Below are positions 61,983 through 64,000 of a stretch of DNA of 64,000 nucleotides, piece by piece. The position numbers were made by a program, and so were the translations under genes. Under the pieces are notes generated by a model that did no database searches, had not been told where the DNA came from, and saw only the letters and a list, made by a program, of their open reading frames with translations. Source of the stretch: Parabacteroides sp. (GTDB lineage Bacteria; Bacteroidota; Bacteroidia; Bacteroidales; Tannerellaceae); the NCBI GenBank assembly GCA_019417325.1, contig DXVO01000010.1, positions 14,442 to 78,441 of the forward strand. Reading direction: 5' to 3'. How positions within the stretch are numbered: the first letter of the stretch is position 1; every line of letters begins with the position of its first letter.

Positions 61983-62879
61983 ATGTTGATTGATTCGTTT
62001 TTAGATTATCTTCGGTATGAAAGGAATTATTCCAATTATACAGTGCAGGCCTATTCGAAAGATCTGCAACAGTTTGAAGATTTTGTAAAAGAGAAAAAAG
62101 AAGGCATATTTGTGCCGGAAGAAATTGATACGGATATTGTAAGAAATTGGATTATTTTTTTATTGGATGAGAAAATTTCTCCTGTATCGGTTAACCGGAA
62201 ATTAAGTTCTTTGAAATCTTTTTTTAAATTCCTTATGAAGCAGGGACTCGTTTCTGTGAATCCATTAAGGTTTGTAGCCGGTCCTAAGACAAAAAAGCCG
62301 TTGCCTGCTTTCGTAAAAGAAAAGGATATGGAAGTTTTGTTGGATGGGGATGGATTTGATGAGGATTTTGAGGGTGTGAGAGATCGGTTGATGCTGGAAA
62401 TGTTATATGATACCGGTATACGGCGTTCTGAGCTTGTCGGTTTGAAAAAAACGGATATAGATTATGATGCTTTACAAATTAAGGTAACAGGTAAACGAAA
62501 CAAGCAGCGATTGATCCCTTTTGCAGAAAGATTAAAAAACTTGATGCTTGCATACACTGAAGTCCGGAATCGTGAAGTTGGAGCAGGAAGCGAATGGTTC
62601 TTTGTAAAGAAGAACGGGGAGCAAATTTCGGTGGGTATTCTTTATGCGGTAGTAAAAAAGAAACTTTCGGAAATTCCTACATTGGCAAAATGCAGTCCTC
62701 ACGTTTTACGACATTCATTTGCAACAAGTATGTTGAATAATGGAGCGGAGTTAAATGCTGTGAAAGAGTTATTGGGACACAGTAGTCTGGCTTCCACCAG
62801 TATTTATACACATACAACCTTTGAGGAATTAAAAAAAGTGTATCATGCTCATCCAAGAGCACAAAAAGAAGGAGGTTAA
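61983..62879 (+). CDS. Tyrosine recombinase, XerC/XerD family
   Basis: 298 residues from the ATG at 61983 (a GTG at 61977 is also open). N-terminal SAM-like core-binding domain ('FLDYLRYERNYSNYTVQAYS'), then the catalytic domain: Arg in 'DTGIRRSELVGL', 'KVTGKRNKQRLIPF', HxxR in 'SPHVLRHSFATSML' and the final His/Tyr in 'LGHSSLASTSIYTH'. Complete. The size and the setting between rpsU and hpf point to the housekeeping dimer-resolution enzyme acting at dif, rather than a phase-variation invertase; XerC versus XerD is not settled here. Confidence 0.93.
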   Translation: MLIDSFLDYLRYERNYSNYTVQAYSKDLQQFEDFVKEKKEGIFVPEEIDTDIVRNWIIFLLDEKISPVSVNRKLSSLKSFFKFLMKQGLVSVNPLRFVAGPKTKKPLPAFVKEKDMEVLLDGDGFDEDFEGVRDRLMLEMLYDTGIRRSELVGLKKTDIDYDALQIKVTGKRNKQRLIPFAERLKNLMLAYTEVRNREVGAGSEWFFVKKNGEQISVGILYAVVKKKLSEIPTLAKCSPHVLRHSFATSMLNNGAELNAVKELLGHSSLASTSIYTHTTFEELKKVYHAHPRAQKEGG

Positions 62880-62881
62880 TT

Positions 62882-63181
62882 ATGGACGTTAGAATTCAAG
62901 CAATCCATTTTGACGCAACAGATCAATTAGAAGCGTTTATTCAGAAGAAAGTAGCTAAGTTAGAACAATATTTTGACGGTATTCTATCGGCAGAGGTTAG
63001 TTTAAAGGTTGTAAAGCCTGAATCTGCAAAGAATAAAGAAGCTGCAATCCGGTTGATTATTAAAAATGGAGATTGTTTTGCTGAAAAGGTAAATGATACT
63101 TTTGAAGAATCTGTGGACGAATGCGTAGAAGCATTGCAGAAACAGTTGATTAAATTCAAGGAAAAAATCAGAGCCAAATAA
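62882..63181 (+). CDS. hpf: Ribosome hibernation-promoting factor, short form (HPF/RaiA)
   Basis: 99 residues, the short type. 'MDVRIQAIHFDATDQLEAFI', 'VAKLEQYFDGILSAEVSLKV' and a final basic helix 'ALQKQLIKFKEKIRAK'. It binds the 30S decoding centre in stationary phase. GGAGG at 62871-62875 (6 nt before the ATG) is an unusually clear Shine-Dalgarno for this phylum and overlaps the recombinase stop, so the two are translated from one mRNA. Confidence 0.93.
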   Translation: MDVRIQAIHFDATDQLEAFIQKKVAKLEQYFDGILSAEVSLKVVKPESAKNKEAAIRLIIKNGDCFAEKVNDTFEESVDECVEALQKQLIKFKEKIRAK

Positions 63182-63198
63182 AAAAAACGGTAGATAAA

Positions 63199-63229
63199 TT
63201 TGGTATGTAAGAAATAATGCCTAAATTTG
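63199..63229 (+). promoter_or_regulatory. Promoter of the tRNA-tuf operon
   Basis: TTTG (63199-63202), 19 nt, TAAATTTG (63222-63229), a full consensus. It ends directly next to the terminator stem that begins at 63230, so the RNA start should fall inside the left arm of that stem. It can serve the four tRNAs and tuf. Confidence 0.75.
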
Positions 63230-63266
63230 CAGCCGTTTCGCCTTGGTGACGAAACGGCTGTTTTTT
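63230..63266 (+). terminator. Terminator of the recombinase-hpf operon, overlapping the tRNA promoter
   Basis: CAGCCGTTTCG (63230-63240), loop CCTTGGTGA, CGAAACGGCTG (63250-63260), then TTTTTT: an 11-bp perfect stem with T-tract. It ends transcripts from hpf. Transcripts starting at about 63235 from the abutting promoter would have a shortened left arm and could escape. Confidence 0.85.
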
Positions 63267-63277
63267 GAAGCAGGCTC

Positions 63278-63351
63278 GCCTCTTTAGCTCAGTTGGCCAG
63301 AGCACGTGATTTGTAATCTCGGGGTCGTTGGTTCGAATCCGACAAGAGGCT
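63278..63351 (+). tRNA. tRNA-Thr (TGT)
   Basis: 74 nt. Acceptor GCCTCTT pairs with AAGAGGC; D-arm TTAGCTCAGTTGGCCAGAG; anticodon loop TTTGTAA with TGT; T-loop GTTCGAATC. CCA not encoded. First of four tRNA genes before tuf. Confidence 0.96.
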
Positions 63352-63373
63352 CGAAAGAATTGAAAATTAAGAA

Positions 63374-63456
63374 GGGCAGTTACCAGAGTGGCCAAATGGG
63401 GCTGACTGTAACTCAGCTGGCTTTCGCCTTCGGTGGTTCGAATCCATCACTGCCCA
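63374..63456 (+). tRNA. tRNA-Tyr (GTA)
   Basis: 83 nt with a long variable arm (class II). Acceptor GGGCAGT pairs with ACTGCCC; anticodon loop CTGTAAC with GTA; T-loop GTTCGAATC. Its anticodon is a target of the queuosine pathway begun by queA in this window. CCA not encoded. Confidence 0.95.
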
Positions 63457-63500
63457 CAAGAGTGAAACAATTCATGAGCTGGATTGGTTCGTTTGAAATT

Positions 63501-63573
63501 GCGGAAGTAGCTCAGTTGATAGAGCATTAGCCTTCCAAGCTGAGGGTCGCGGGTTTGAGCCCCGTCTTCCGCT
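63501..63573 (+). tRNA. tRNA-Gly (TCC)
   Basis: 73 nt. Acceptor GCGGAAG pairs with CTTCCGC; anticodon loop CTTCCAA with TCC; T-loop GTTTGAGCC. CCA not encoded. Confidence 0.95.
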
Positions 63574-63582
63574 CTTTTTATT

Positions 63583-63654
<72 letters not shown>

Positions 63655-63705
63655 CAATGATATTTTTAGAACATGATCATTAATCAAATAAAGAACAATT
63701 AAGTT

Positions 63706-64000
63706 ATGGCAAAAGAGAAATTTGACAGATCGAAACCACATGTTAACATTGGTACGATTGGTCACGTAGACCACGGTAAAACTACTTTGACAGCTGCTAT
63801 TACAACAGTATTGGCAAAGAAAGGTCTTTCAGAACTGCGTTCATTCGACTCTATCGATAACGCTCCTGAAGAAAAAGAAAGAGGTATTACTATTAACACT
63901 TCTCACGTTGAGTATTCGACTGCAAATCGTCACTACGCTCACGTAGACTGTCCGGGTCACGCCGACTATGTAAAGAACATGGTTACTGGTGCTGCTCAGA
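63706..64000 (+). CDS. tuf: Elongation factor Tu, partial (N-terminal part)
   Basis: About 98 residues before the window ends. 'KPHVNIGTIGHVDHGKTTLT' with the G1 P-loop GHVDHGKT, then 'ERGITINTSHVEY' and 'HVDCPGHADYVKNMVTGAAQ' with the G3 DCPGH motif. It delivers aminoacyl-tRNA to the ribosome. Co-transcribed with the four tRNA genes, a usual bacterial arrangement. Confidence 0.99.
   Translation, partial: MAKEKFDRSKPHVNIGTIGHVDHGKTTLTAAITTVLAKKGLSELRSFDSIDNAPEEKERGITINTSHVEYSTANRHYAHVDCPGHADYVKNMVTGAAQ

Noticed and set aside
61983..62879. Tyrosine recombinase as the invertase of the two promoter switches
   Set aside because: Its size and setting (rpsU-xer-hpf) fit a housekeeping XerC/XerD, and it is far from both switches. 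The invertase is more likely elsewhere.

Overview
The window looks like a chromosome segment of a gut Bacteroidales, most likely Parabacteroides or a close relative. Supporting evidence: promoters of the Bacteroidetes type (TTTG, about 19-20 nt, TAnnTTTG); a one-protein hybrid two-component regulator; FISUMP/BACON-type surface lipoproteins; a PorE-like type IX secretion lipoprotein; an S46 dipeptidyl-peptidase of the DPP11 type; an NVEALA-type peptide locus; and a tRNA-Thr/Tyr/Gly/Thr-tuf cluster. I assign no species. I saw no rRNA, CRISPR array, reverse transcriptase or intact insertion sequence.

Layout. 1-1.7 kb: a partial MATE exporter with a MerR/GyrI-like regulator. 1.8-9.9 kb: a hybrid two-component regulator divergent from a TonB-dependent receptor, then a PAS-LuxR regulator and a nucleotidyltransferase-like protein. 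9.9-14.7 kb: surface locus 1, made of a DUF6261-type protein, a 42-bp palindromic repeat array, a 1029-residue FISUMP lipoprotein and an upstream 18-bp inverted-repeat pair that looks like an invertible promoter. 14.8-21.8 kb: an RND efflux operon (adaptor, pump, outer-membrane factor) with a divergent AraC regulator. 21.9-34.1 kb: mostly core genes (meaB, two DUF1573 proteins, alpha-2-macroglobulin, folA, thyA, aldose epimerase, a small TerB-like protein). 34.1-41.8 kb: a PorE-like lipoprotein and an AT-rich island encoding an NVEALA-type Cys-rich secreted peptide with its own signal peptidase I, a thioredoxin-like protein, a beta-propeller lipoprotein and a GT-C-like membrane protein. 41.8-47 kb: queA, DUF2027-Smr, CYTH and dpp11. 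47-51.6 kb: surface locus 2, made of a second FISUMP lipoprotein, a 23-bp palindromic array, an HU-like protein and a second invertible-promoter candidate. 51.6-64 kb: an Abi_2/HEPN protein, a calcium P-type ATPase, hydrolases, mtnA, rpsU, a XerC/D recombinase, hpf, four tRNAs and the start of tuf.

The most notable pattern is shared by the two FISUMP lipoprotein loci. Each has an inverted-repeat pair (18 bp and 16 bp, perfect) flanking a segment with an outward-facing promoter. The promoter faces the operon in locus 1 and faces away in locus 2, as expected for phase-variable ON and OFF states. Each locus also holds a tandem palindrome array and a non-homologous accessory protein ending in the same nonapeptide, SDGDKPEEL, encoded with synonymous differences. 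The lipoprotein of locus 1 ends in a GC-rich, adenine-poor stretch that resembles the variable region of a diversity-generating retroelement. Other unusual elements are a dispersed element of about 100 bp built from GACAGTT-type heptads that supplies stop codons to converging genes, four palindromic arrays of different sequence but similar design, and a promoter abutting a terminator ahead of the tRNA-tuf operon.
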